DNA from: Cardinalis cardinalis | Lineage: Eukaryota > Chordata > Aves > Passeriformes > Cardinalidae | Reading direction: 5' to 3' | Length of the DNA: 64,000 bases | Assembly: GCA_014549065.1 (NCBI GenBank) | Contig: JACDOX010000001.1 | Location: 4,455,481-4,519,480 of the forward strand | Part shown: positions 1 through 13,000 of the stretch, piece by piece | Position numbering within the stretch: position 1 is the first letter of the stretch | Layout: every line of letters begins with the position of its first letter | The notes under the pieces: model-generated | What the model saw: the letters and a program-made list of their open reading frames with translations, nothing else | What the model was told of the DNA's origin: nothing | Databases searched by the model: none | Position numbers and translations under genes: made by a program

Positions 1-3000
1 CAGTCAAGTGAGAAGAATGTGGAGTGAGTGGGAGTAGAAGAAAATGAATGTAATGTGCTGCACTGCCTGGCAGCCTGGTGTCTCCTTAAGCTGCCAGTGC
101 TGCAGCCATGAACNCTGGCACTGTTGCAGCTGGAAGTGCAGAATCTCAATTTCAAGATGTTTCTGTGTGTCCCTGTGGATATTGTCAACAAAAATTTTTC
201 CACTAAGTGCTGAGCATTACTGCAGAAATTATGCCTGTATAGCATTTGTGTTATACAATACTCTGCAAAGGAAACTTGTGTTTCCATTCTCTCTCATTTT
301 CATTTTTTCTTTCCTTTTATGATAAGTGCTTTTCTAAGGGTTTTCACAGGAAACTGCAGATCCACCAAAGAGATCAATCAGTGTGAATAATTTGTACTCT
401 ACTGAATACCTGCGTGCAATCCCTCATTTAGCTGATNATTCTGGATTTGCTTCCTTTAATCTCAAACATAACATGCTTGCAGTTATCATCTGCTTTTGGA
501 AAGAATACATAATATGAGAGATTTTAAAGTCTTTGGCTGTTCTCTGATCTATCTATACAGTGACATTGCTGTGAGAAGCATTTTTTTTTAGAAACAACTT
601 TTTAAAAAGCTCGCAGGATGGTCATACAATTCATAACTGTATGGGTAAAATGAGAGAAGCAATTTTATTAGGAAATATTTAATTTGCTTAGACCAAATNA
701 TCTGCTTGGAGAAGAAAACACCAAAGAGACCTATAGATGGCCTTAGTACTAAATGCTTGTCTNCTTTCCCAGAGGTAATATCTGTTTGTCTAGTAAAAGA
801 TATTACCTTCCATTGCAAGTATTTGTTCTCTCTGAAGGCTCGGGTTAAAACAAAACAGTTTCTTGAAGATGGAAATGTATTTCCTCCTTTAACAGTACCT
901 ACTGAATCCTGCAGGTGTTTAGTCTAGGTGCTTTAGGATTAAGTTCATAAATAATAATTTGGCTTTTAATCATGCCTTTCAGTTGAGCCCTCTTGTTACA
1001 GCCAAGCTTTAACCGGGATGATTACTATAGCATCACCTAAACCCCTAAACCAGAGACAATAAAACTGAGGTTTCATGGCACGGATCCACTAACTTTAATA
1101 AATGAAACTGAGTGAATAACTATAAACAAAGAATGTGAAAGTAGGTTATCAAACCATGTGATAATATCTGTTCCTTGGAAACATGAAAGTAACTATTTCT
1201 GTGTCAAGAACGAAACCCTGTTTAAGTGGTATCATAAGCTGACTGCAATTTTCCTGTGTGCCCAAACTTCAGTGTATAATGTTGAGGCTTCTGTGCAAAA
1301 TGATGTAATTATCTGCATGCCCTATCAGAGTCAGGTATTTATATTTGAAAGCCTGTGTCTCTGTCATCTGGAGGATCCTTATCAAGATGAGAGCTCAACT
1401 GCGTGGGATAATATGCAGTTGCATGAGAGGAGACCTGGTTCTGTCCCTGAATAGTTTGCAAGATGCAACACGTGAAGTGGCGTCTCCCCCTTCCCCTTTT
1501 TTTTTTTGAAGAAAGGAATGGAGAGCAAGGGTTATGGTAATTCACTTGAATATAACGTTGGCTAACAGTGTGCACAAATTGTCCAGACTGTCTCTAACAG
1601 CCAGTCATTTTCCCTGAGAGAAAATGAAGATGTCCTTGTATGATGGAAAAAAACATTAGACAAAGCAGGAAAAGCGCTTGTAGGTTGTCCATGTTAATGT
1701 TTTTCAGCATTATTTGGTCTGTTAGAAGCTGGCTGTTACTCTGATTACAGGTTGATGGTGAGATCAATGGTACTGAGATAATACTAGGAAGTGATAGATT
1801 GAATTCTTAATGCTAAAGAAGTCAACTAATCTACTAAAATGATGCTTTTAAGAGATGCCGTTGCAGTGCAAATGCTACAGATGCCAAGATTGCAGCAGGG
1901 TCTATACTCTATAGAGTACAAGTCAGTGTCCCTTAACTAATATTAAGTAATCTTGTTTTGTGCTCATTTTGTGCTTTAGCAGCTCAATGTCCCCTACTAT
2001 TCTTTCCTGTCCTTGTGCACAGCAGGCAACAGTNTTGTTCAGCCTTACCTTTGGGATCACTATTTAATTCTACATCTACAGAGCACCCTCAGAAAGAAAT
2101 AGTGCTTCTTGCTTTCCAGCCCGATTTTGTGTAAAAAGGCGCTTGGGCTGAGACGAGAGCCTCACCTGTTTCGGTCGGCTGATCCATGCCTCAGAACAAC
2201 CTGTTCTGGGAGAGGCAGGCTGGAACAGCTTGTGGATGGATCTCCAGAGGTATAGCCTGCTTAACCTGTTTGCCTTGTGAAAGCTGAGGTTTCTGCTCAG
2301 GATTAGAAGTTACGGCTTCGATTTCATCTTTCTTACCACTAGTGCATTCTTTACCTGGCTTAAAAGAAAAAAAAAAAGTCACTAAATACCATCTTTGCAT
2401 TAGGTCTATAAAAAATCTGGTTTGTTGTAATTTTAATTAGTCTTCTCCCAAAGTTCTTCTTTTGAAGATCAGATTTTCATGTTGATTTTTGTGTGTCTGT
2501 GCAAAATCTTATTTTGATGTTATTTTTTCAGTTCTTGTTTCCTACAGTGATTAGTGCTACATGCAGGATACTGCCTGCCAGTGGTATATATATACAGATT
2601 GTGTGTGAGAGAGCTCAAACCAAACAAAAACACACACCTCTCCCCTGACAAAAAAGAATGCACAGCCAAACATACTGCATGCAAGCATAATCGTCACCTC
2701 ATTTTCCACTTCAAGGCAGTATGATCTAAACAAGATATGGGAACTGATAAATGATGATACAAGTTATTTATTTTGTTAATTATTATTTCATGTGTGATAT
2801 AAACCACCATTTTGTGGGCTTATGTACTGTGNTTCAACTTCCTCACTCTGTGAAGTGGAAGAGGGAGTTTTCCTGTCCCTCTACAACTTTCTTTTTCAAA
2901 AATGATGCAGGAAGCCCAGCATCAGATAATTGGTTCTTGGATCTGACAGCAGCCATACCATTCCATTAATTTCTGCGGAGTTCCATGAAAGCCCTTTCAA

Positions 3001-6000
3001 ATCCTTCTGTGTATGAAAGCGTCTCTAAAACTGTCCCATTTGCTTTTCTTTTGATGACAGCTACTGGTATTTTTCCTTTGGATTGAATCCTACTTTTGGG
3101 GTTACCTTTTAAGACAGTAGCTAATGCAGCTGTATTTTGACAGGGCTTGCAGAATAAATGGTGTCAGACATGGGTAAGACTTCCCCAGGAGCTCTTCAAA
3201 GGGAAGCCCAGCAGTGGTGTGTAAGGTTTGGTAGCTGACCTGCTTCCTCCAGAGATAATCATTAATCAATTTCCTTTACGATAGGAAGCTCTGGGCTGCT
3301 GGATGCAGTGAATCCTTTTTGATTAGTCATAGAAGAGAAGTCCTAACCACTTGTTTAAAGGTCTCAAAACACCATTAAAGAGGAGATGAGGGTGCAGTCT
3401 ATGACCAAATTCTGCTTTGAATAATTACAGTGTTGCTGCCTACACTTCTCCTCCATATTCAAGTAGATACCGCATTCTTCTTTGCTACTTGGCACAAATG
3501 ATTTTGTGTGCTAATGACTACTGCATTCCAGCCCTGGGGTGGTGGCAGCTGGGAGACAGCAAAAATCATTCCCATGTCTATGTGAAGGGAGATGTTGCTG
3601 GAGTTTAGTGGTGGTCAAGCAGGGAGAGANAAGTTTGGTGGTGCTCACTCTTGGAGAATCCCAGGGAAGTGCTCCAGGTGGCTGTCCCAGTGCTTGAGGA
3701 GCACATGGCTCTGTTTCCTGTAATGGCAGCCACAAAGTGCTANTGTGTGTGGAGCAGGACATGTCATTTCCTAGTGCACTGAACCAACACCACTGATAAA
3801 TATTTAGGACAGATCAGATGGTCTGAGTGCGTGTGCTGGGGAGGAATGCAGTACTTGGCTAAACAACCAGGCANTATCTGAGATCCATTTTAAATATGTG
3901 CTGTCTCTGTAATAACATTGGGTGGTTGTTCCAGATACAAAATTTCAGTTAATCTGCTGTGTCAGTTTGGGCTTGCAAGTCCAAAAATACCTTATTAGTG
4001 ATTTATGTCTTTCATTGTTCTTTTTTTCATACGATTATCTCTGCCCACGCACTGCTACCTAATCTTGTATTTTTGCGTGCTGTTCCTGTGGTTATTCCAT
4101 GAGAGGAAGGCTTGGTGTCACACACAGAGTTGCACATGCCTAACTCTGCACTTCAACATAAAGTTTCTTGTATGAAGGAATATTTGAATTATATCCCTCT
4201 AGAGTGAAAGTAGCTAGTTTACCANGATTAGTATTCCAAATTGTTTCTCAAGCTACTAGGAAAATATATTTGGCATAGACTTCAGTGCTTCAGTTAAAGC
4301 TTCAGAAAACAGAGAGCTTTGAAGAGAATTGCAAGCTTTAAATCCTTTGTATCTTTAATTATCTTTATAGAGCTGAATAATNTCCTGTACTATCTGTCTG
4401 CACAATGCTTGAATTAATTTTGTGTTGATTAATTAAGGAAAAACTTCTTTTCTTTTACCTTTACCCTACTNCCTGTAATCCTGCAAGCCAGCTTCTGGTG
4501 GAGTTAGCTTCGAGCATTCATTAGCATAGCCTGGGCCTCTGACATACTGCACTGGTGATTTATGCTTGTGAATATTCATTGTGCTAAATCCAGTGGCTTT
4601 TCTGCTCACTCTTGTTTTTTAGGGAGTACCATGCAAGACACTAAGTCTCCTTGGAACCCATAACCAGCTGCCTGGNGTAGAAGTTGGCTGCATTTGAATC
4701 TGTATGTGTGCATGACAGGAAAGTACCTGCAGTGCAAATGCAGGGAAGACTGGATAAAGGAAAAGGCAGTAGGGTAGTCACCAGAGTTCNCTGTGTCTTT
4801 GTTAATGCTGGTCATACTGTTAATACTGGTTAATACTTCCACCATCCTGAGAGCTGTCATGAGAGGGCAGGTAAGGGAATTGCAGATCACGTCTGAAAAA
4901 CANAAGGGAATCACGAAAGGGAAAAAGCTAGTCCTTGAAAGAACATGCAGGGGGTAAGAGAAAATGCTTCCAGAACCAGAGGCAAAGATACANGAATGGA
5001 GAAGCAGGAAGGAGATGCCACAAGATTAATTTTACTCTGTATGTACTGTGATCAGTGTTGGAGAGTCATAAAAATTAGAGGGTTTTAAGAAAATTAAGAA
5101 AGCAGGCCTTAAGCAGAAATTATAGGAACAGATGCTAAAGCAGCAAAAAAGATTTCTAGGCCATAGTGTAGACGTGAGAAATAGAACAATAGGCTTGTGT
5201 TAGCTCGCCTTCTAAGTTGTGCTGTAAATATACTGCTAGCGTAATAATCAATTTATTTACCCTTGAGGTAATAATCAGAGCCTGAAACTCTGAAATACTG
5301 TTTCTGTTTCTGACATAACTTGGCTCTGTGACCTTGAGAAGGCCTGGTTCCCTAAGGGTGCTCTAGAAACACTCTTAGTTCTGCCATTTGAGCTAGGCTG
5401 TGGTAGNATAATAGGAGGGAAGACTTTTATATTATTTAGGGAAGGAAATGACAGACTAAGTGACCTCCATCTGCAAAAAGTTATATCAATGTCTATATAG
5501 AATTTGATACGTGTTTTTTATCTCTAAGACATACTGCAGCACTCTGAAGTATCTTAGTTTCAGCTGATAAACTTGTTCATAGTATCTGTGAACTCTTATT
5601 GAGCATCTTATCTGCAAAGTATCTTCATATCTACTGGGAAATATTTACANTATTAACTGAATGTATGCAACTGAACAAATGGAAGTGTTTCATGGCTACA
5701 AAGGTGAGGTGTGGATACTGATGNTTTTCTGCAGAAATCACTGAGTGATGTATCTTGGGAGAAGAGACAAGGGAGATAAGAAACCCGCACAACTGCTCAT
5801 CACCTTGCCTCTGATTAGCAATCACTGTCCGAGAGCCTTTTTTAAAAAATACAGATTTATTATTTATTTTAATAGGGTTGATCTGTTAGCTTTCTCTTTG
5901 TACCAAAAGCTTTGTAAGGTTCTGCTTTCTGTGCTAAAGCTGGAAACTTCAAATGGAAATGTAACAATTCTCATGTTAACTTACTGCTGTTTTATTGATA

Positions 6001-9000
6001 AGAAATATCAAGTGCTTATTTAACTCATCAAATACAGATATTACTTGCTTCCATCACTATTGAAGTGAAAAGGTGATTTTTTTTCAGGCCTTTTAGAAGC
6101 AAACATTGCAGATTGCCACAGCACTGCCAGACAACCCACAGAGTGTTCAAGGTGAAGCAAGAGGTAGCTGAAGCAAATCTCTTGAGGATGAGGGAGGGAG
6201 TAGTTGGTCACAGATGTAACAGCATGGAATCTTCTGTGCTGCATGTATGCAAAATCTATGTGCTTGTGGAATGCCATCTTCATTCCACTGAAGTCAGGAG
6301 TTTTGGTTTGAACGATTTGGGCTAGGATTTTAGAATTTCTATGGTTTGTTTTTTGGTATTTTTTTGTTCTTAGTGAATGCAAATTGATATGGGCAAATAT
6401 ACGTGCTTTAGCAATCTTAGCTGCTTAGTTGGGATTTGCTGTTTCTCATTTTGGTTTCTATCTTTACATGTATACCNTCCTCTTTGTTAACCAGTACCTG
6501 TGAGTGCTGTCAAAAATATATCATTAATTAAATGATCTTGAGAGCTCTTTCTTTTTTGATAGATTTTGATATAAAAAATGCTTAACCTTAAAATATTGGG
6601 TCCTGGATGCTCCAATACAGTACTCAATGACTTCTTTACTTTCCTGTCATCAAATCTTGACAGAAAAAAATGCAACAGTCTGTGTATTTATACTTGTCAT
6701 TTTCCCTTAAAAGAAAGAGCCATTAAAGGGGAGCATTTATAGCTTTTCAGATGACACAGTCACAAAGAAAATAGATTTATTTAAAAATCAAACAAAATGA
6801 ACTGTGTTTGTTTTAGTGATAAAGACTGAGGTCGACCCCTGAATTTCTTTTCAGTCAGCCCCCTGNATATAGACAAGTGGCTAGCAAGATGTAGAAGAGG
6901 GTGTTGTGGAAAGATCATCATTGGAAATATAGGTATATCTTAGTGGACAGTCTACTACTAAGTATTTGGAAGTATTGGGATATATGGGAGACAGTAATGA
7001 AAATCCCCTGGATTGGGGATGATTTCACTGGGATCAGGGATCAGAGGAAGAAATTAGGTGGGGAAACTGAGCCTCTTTGTGGTGGGAAGCATTGTACTCT
7101 CAGCCGCTGTAACCAAAATTACTATATTTCAAAATAATAAGCCATGTGGAAAACCAGTTTTAATTTGACAATTCTTTGTGCTTAGCAGTGGTGCTCTTCT
7201 GAAACTCTAAAAATGCAGAAGAAAAACATGATATTGCTGGGGATATTATTTTTAAAAAATCAACAAAATTACAACAAAACTCCTAGAAATTCTTCTTTGT
7301 GATGTTTAAGGTATTGATAAAAAATGAAGAATTTCTTCCCTATTTATCAATGTTTGTTTTAAAGTGAATCAAAGAAATAATTTTTTTGCCAGCTTTTCCC
7401 CACTATATTGTTGATAGCCTTGCCAGCTTGTTTACTGGATACTTGAAAACTCATGTTTGATGTGTGTTTTGAAAATATTTTTCTCTTTAGACTGGAATTC
7501 TGATTATGGCTACAGTTTAAAAATATCCAGAATTGGAAGGCTAAGTTTTTGTTCTTTGGTTTTCTTCTGCATTTTTAGAGTTTCCTCTTTNAAGAAAAAT
7601 TTCTAACTGACCAATTNAAAAACCATCAACAACAAAAAACCACTAACANGTAAACAAAACAAAAACCCCAAAGTACCGTTTCCTTGGGGAAGTTCAGTCT
7701 AAACAAGTACGCAGTAATAAATATTAGCAGAAATTATTTATTAGACAATCTTTAGTTAGGAAAGCTTCTTAACACTTAAACAGTCCATGGGATTGAAACA
7801 TGCTTAATTTAAAGCACTTCCCAAGGGCTTTTCTCATTTGCATTTCACTCTCTCAGAGAACTTCAGGTTCACATCCTTTTTATAGGTGCAGTGGATATCA
7901 TAGCTATTTGAGAAAAAATAAAGCATTCCTAAAGCAAGTGAGTGCATTGGAATGGTGTTTTAAGAATGAAGTGCTTGCTTACTGCTTTCAGAGTNTTTGA
8001 AATCTTTTATTTCTGGCTCATTTCCAATATGGAAGGAGTTTGTTTTCAGAGAAATATTGTTGCCAAGGGACAGATGTTGACTGTGTTGTGTTTAAAGCAG
8101 ACTGATATTAATTACATTCTTTTAGCTATTCTACTTCTCTGGGTAACTTTAAAAGGTCCTTCCAATTTCCAGAGTACTTAGGTAAGCTCTCGGAACATGA
8201 ACAGAGTGTCTCGGCATTTACGTGAAAAATGTATCAGGAGAACTGGCAAGAGCTGAACTTATTTTTGTGCACAGTTGAGAAATGCTGTTTTCAGATGATT
8301 ACACTAATTGATAACATGGAACAGCTTTAGTAAATTTAGTGAATGCTGTGATTTCCATCCCTTTCCTCTTTTGCCTTTCAAGTATTTTTCTGAGCCAGTT
8401 GTCAAACAACCTGTGTGGAGTGCTACTTACTGCATTTTACCAGAGGAATGGGTTAATTTTTTTCTGTGATTGAGGCAGCATGGTCTGGAGCAATGTCAAC
8501 CTTTGGGGTTTCCCAGTTTCCCACTGATAATGCAAAGTTCATGTTTTGTGTTTGGGGTTTTGGTTCTTTCAAGATCAGTTCTGAGTAACTTGCCTTGTCT
8601 ACAGTTTTATGCCAGCTTACTTGAGCTGGCCTAGTGCTGGTGGTCCCAGTGACAGGACTGTCACTGCCCCGCCAGAACCTGCAGACAGTCTTGGTTTGGT
8701 TGTTTTGGNTTTTTTTCAANTAGCTNCTGAAGACTGAGCCCAGCTCATGTTTTTTAGTCCTCTATTTCAGTGGTTTAGATAATTTTGTTCTGTACTTGGT
8801 AAAATGTCACTTTCCAAGTATTTTTGCTTAATACTCAGTACTTTAAGAAACACTGGGTCAAGAGAACAGAATGCATGTAACAGCTGTGCAGAACTCACCT
8901 TAGAGAGCCAACCCAGTAGCCTTAACCTGCTTCTGCAGGAGCCCTACAGGGGAGCAAAATAAGCTCAGCCAAAGCAGGTGAATTTTCCCCTCCAGCCCTC

Positions 9001-9763
9001 TTCTCAGCCTTCCATGTCTCTACAGAGTTTTTTCTGNCTTCTCATGCTATCATCCCTCCCTCAGTGGGATGAGTTCAGTGTCCTATGAGTTTCTGGTAGA
9101 AGAGCTCCAGCGAGGTTCTGTGGGGCTGAACTCCAGCCCTGCTGGCTCCCAGCCCTGACTGCTGACCAGTGATCCATCTTCCTNGGAGCTACCTGGAGAC
9201 AGCCCAACAGCTTATGCTCAACTTTTGAAACCTTCCTGGGAAGCTGTAGGCCTGCTGGATATGGNTGAAGGCCTGCTTTAGTGTTCAAAATCATGTTTTA
9301 ACAAAAGGTTACATACTTGTTGCCAGCTACAAGCTGTCAGTAGAGGCATGTGTTTCTTCCTCCCATTCAGACTATGGAAGCTGACCTTCCTGTTTGCTTG
9401 AATCCCAATATAAAAGCTCTTTTTCTTTCAGCTTCCAGTCATGATCCCTGTCACTCGTTAGCCCATCTCNGCTTCCCTCAAAACTTGCCTTAGATAAAAA
9501 CATTACCCTAATTCTCCAGACCTAGTTATTTAAAAACCCTAAACGCTACTCATCTCAGTTGTCCCTCAAGTGATGATCCTTATGTTCAGGAGTTGATGTT
9601 GACTGACAAAAGATNAATGTGCATTTACAGTGAAGTTGTCCAAGTTATATTAATAAANTGGCATTCCATTTGTTGGTTACTGGGTAACATAAACCTGCCT
9701 ACATAAAGCTAAACCCCCTCATTAGCATTCTGTTCAAACAGCTTTTTGTCTTTATTCNTTTAG
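1..9763 (+). other. SPIDR: SPIDR intron, 3' part (upstream exon not in window)
   Basis: This is AT-rich intronic sequence with no recognisable + strand exon. It ends at the acceptor of the first SPIDR exon. It holds about 35 isolated ambiguous bases, short A/C-rich tracts (about 7620-7680), a somewhat GC-richer patch (about 9080-9270) and one exon-like minus-strand segment (2166-2354). ORFs in this stretch are short and look like chance. Confidence 0.7.
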
Positions 9764-10020
9764 GCAATTTCGACAGAAATATCTGAGTACTCCTCTGATA
9801 ATGACAGCCTGGGAGACGGAGAGGCGACCCTGGCCACCACCACTCCAGGATCCAGTAAGGGATTACAGCCAGGGTCAGGAGGGGACACGGGGGATGTCCC
9901 AGCACGACCGGCCAGCGAGTGGCTGAGGTCAGCACAGGCCCTTCTCCGCACCCCGGGGGAGCCGGCGGGAAGGGCCCCCAGAGCCCCCACCGAGTCTGCC
10001 AAGAAGAGGAAGCTACTGAG
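9764..10020 (+). CDS. SPIDR: SPIDR internal coding exon (first of three in the window)
   Basis: This is an internal exon of SPIDR, a nuclear scaffold for homologous recombination known to link the BLM helicase with RAD51 and promote RAD51 foci. The acceptor follows a T-rich tract ending TTTAG (9759-9763, one ambiguous base just upstream). The donor is CTACTGAG followed by GTAAAT. The exon is 257 nt: 85 open codons plus two bases (AG) carried into the next exon. It begins with the motif ISTEISEYSSD, followed by an acidic and serine-rich stretch, a Gly/Pro/Ala-rich middle and WLRSAQALLRTPGEPAG. It ends in the basic SAKKRKLLR, which could serve as a nuclear localisation signal. The EYSSD and SAKK(R)KLLR motifs match my memory of the mammalian protein, while the middle is diverged. 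The exon is much more GC- and CpG-rich (about 12 CpG) than the introns around it. The phase at its 5' end is inferred from the open frame, because the preceding exon is not in the window. Confidence 0.9.
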
Positions 10021-13000
10021 GTAAATGAACTGTCCACCTCAAGGAATTCTTTATGGTTGTTTATTCTTAAATTGTAAGTAAAACAATACCTGCCAAAGTG
10101 TTGGAGTGTGTTTCAAGGGTAAGCNTTTTAGAGCTGCGGTTGTGAAAAACTTAAAGAATGTAATTTATGTGTAAACAAGCAAAAAAGGCAAGAAAGAATA
10201 AATTTAAAATCTCTGCTGAAAGCTCTCAATCTTGAACTCCTGTTCAAATTGATTGGTTTTCGTGCTTGTAGTAATGCCTTACAGGTGTGCGAGTGGACAT
10301 ACTTCTATTCTAGCTTCTAATAATTTCATTGTCTGCAAAAATGCTGTACCTTAGGTTTTAGGATATGTTTTTTTTTTGCTCCTCTCCAGATTTGTCAGTG
10401 CAAAATTATCCAAAATAATGTAGGAAAAGAGTGGATGAGCAGTAGTTCTGATGAGAGTAGGACAGAGTGTTATGTAGGCAAAGGGAGGTTGTATTTCTAA
10501 GGTGAAATTTAAATGTCTGTGACTAAGTTAAATACATTAGAAAAATATGTAACTGCTGAAAGAAAGTAGCCTGAGATGGGGCAGTTGAAGCCTGAAGTTC
10601 TAGCTAATTACAGTGCAGAAATGGTCACTTCCTATATTGAATTAATGAAAGTTGTGTTAACTTAAATGGTAAATGTGAAGATATGCCTCAAGCTGTGGAG
10701 ACCACAATTACAAATGATGCTTCTCTACGTCCCTATTATTGTTTAAACAATGTGCTTCTCTTACAGCTGAATCTATGTACAGTAATCAATCAATTAATTA
10801 AACAGTAAATATTCAGTTAATAGGCATACCTTATTTTTCTCTGAAACATTCTTGGCTGTTTCAAAATGCTGTCTGAGGAAACAGATTTGGAAGTCCTAAT
10901 TACTGAGGATGTCTGTACTTAAAAGTGCTTTCCTTATGCAATCAAGCTTTATTTCTTGTCACTTTAGAAAACATGCATACTCAGCTATACTAGGTCAGAC
11001 CACAGCTGTGACTCCCAAAAATTCTTTATAGTGGCCAAAAGCAAGTATGTGTGAATGTAATAGAAACAGGACAAGTGTACAGTGGTATTTTGCCCAGGTG
11101 TTCTTCCAGCTTTAAGCAATTCCTGAGCTGTATGTTACCATTACTGGGTTTGTCTTTTTCTAAATTCCAGCTTCATTTAATGACCTTTACTCTCAACAGT
11201 CTAAACGCAAAAAATGTTTTATGGGAAAGATACTCTGACACAAGTGTATAAGAGAATAGATTGCCTTAAAAACAAACAAAACAGTAAGACCAAACTATCC
11301 ACAATTATATAGAATGTAATCTGTCTGGAGTGGCCAGAGGAACAGAACTTACAGGGCTTTTTACCTTCCATCCTGTGGTTCCACTTTGGATTCCTTTGGG
11401 AACAGGGAAGCAGGCAGGAAATTCCTTACTTATGAGTGTTGTTTATCTAGTTATTTTTCTCATCCAGGTAATTGTCATCTTTTCACTCTTCCTGTTCAGG
11501 GCATTAATTCNGTGTGTCTCTCCCATCCTTCCTTTTACTGCTGACAGAGAACATTTTCATTGGTGTGATAGCAGTGGATGTAAGTTTGCATCCTCAATAG
11601 GAAAGCACAGGTTTTCTGTGCTGTGGATTGAAGGCCATTCTGGGGAAAGGTTTGTCAGCTTCTTGATTGATTGAGTGACAATCCCTTCTTTGTGATTTAA
11701 TAGCTAAAAGCTACAAAGCAGTCGTGGCCTTGTCATTTCTCCTTCCTTTCTACCTCTGCTGCAGCTCAAGGCCACAGCAGAAAGAGCAGTGAGCAGGGGA
11801 TCATGCTGAAGCTGGATCTGGCCTGTGAGCTCCCACGCTGATGGACCATTTGGAACTGCTCAGGAGGTGGAAGAGAGCCACGAGTCTCTGCTTTGCTGGG
11901 CTCTCTTTCTCCAGGCCAGTGCCTAGGGAAGCATGGGCTGAGCAGAGACGGTGCAGGTGTTGTAGAGCTGCCATCTTCCTGGGGGAATTCCTGTGCAGGA
12001 GGTTCAACTCTAAATCCACAATATATTGCATATGCTTTTTTTGTGGAGGAGTCCTTGAGTAGGTAGAGTAGGTCTCCTCCCATTTTGTTTCCCCTTTAAA
12101 GAAAATAGAAAATACTTATATTTTTATATCTGTCTGCTGTTTGGCATGCGTAAATCTATCTTCAAATATAGAGATATTCAAAATCTATCTTCAAAAGTAG
12201 AATATTTTCAAGAAATTTTAGCTTATATTTTCTGTAGAAATCTTAGTCATGTTACAATCTGCATTTATGTTTGCATTGCCTGATTGGAGCTCTGCCTCTT
12301 TTACATCAATAGGTACATTTTTCTGTGCAACTTCAAAGAAACCCCCCTCAAATATCCCCCCTAAATCCCAAAATCCCAAGCAAAACAAAACCAAATAAAG
12401 AAAAGAGCCTTAACAGTCTCTGGAAAAANTCAGATAAATTCCTTTCTACTGTCCTTTCTTCCTGGAAACCTCCTGGTGCTAAAATGAAAATGGGTAATTG
12501 CCTGGATGGGAGGAAAGAGTATTGTTTGTTTGACCCTATTACAGATGCAGTTGTCATGCACTAAAAAAAATTGAGATGCAACCAAAGCAACAGAAATCTT
12601 CAGATGTAAGCTAATTATGGATGATTAAAATAAATTTTTGTGATCCTAGCATTAGAAATTTGACTGTAAATTCAACACCTTTGAGTGTAAATAAAATGAG
12701 ATGCCCATCTATGTACCCAGATCAACATGCACAATATACAGTGCTGCTCCTGCTGAGCCAGATTTGAAAGGGCATGTTGCAATTCTCCTCTGTTAGGGGT
12801 TAAGTGGGATTTTGGAAAACAATTGGTTTCTGAAGACAAGAATGATGTGGTGAAAGCAATTTCTCCCCCACCATATTTACTCCCAGATTCTCATATGTTT
12901 ACTTGTATCGCTGTAATGTTAGTTTTTGTTTTCAAAAGTGTCCAAAGATTATTCATCTTTCTACCATGGTCCCTAGGGGAGAGTAGGTAGTCTAGATGGT

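Noticed and set aside
8453..8719. Protein-like minus-strand ORF of 88 codons
   Set aside because: No splice sites frame it and no family was recognised; chance is the simplest explanation.
9699..10037. Minus-strand ORFs of 112 and 80 codons over the first SPIDR exon
   Set aside because: They are antisense shadows of a GC-rich coding exon with validated + strand splice sites.
12000..12020. GGTTCAACTC, similar to a tRNA B box
   Set aside because: No A box, acceptor stem or cloverleaf could be built around it.
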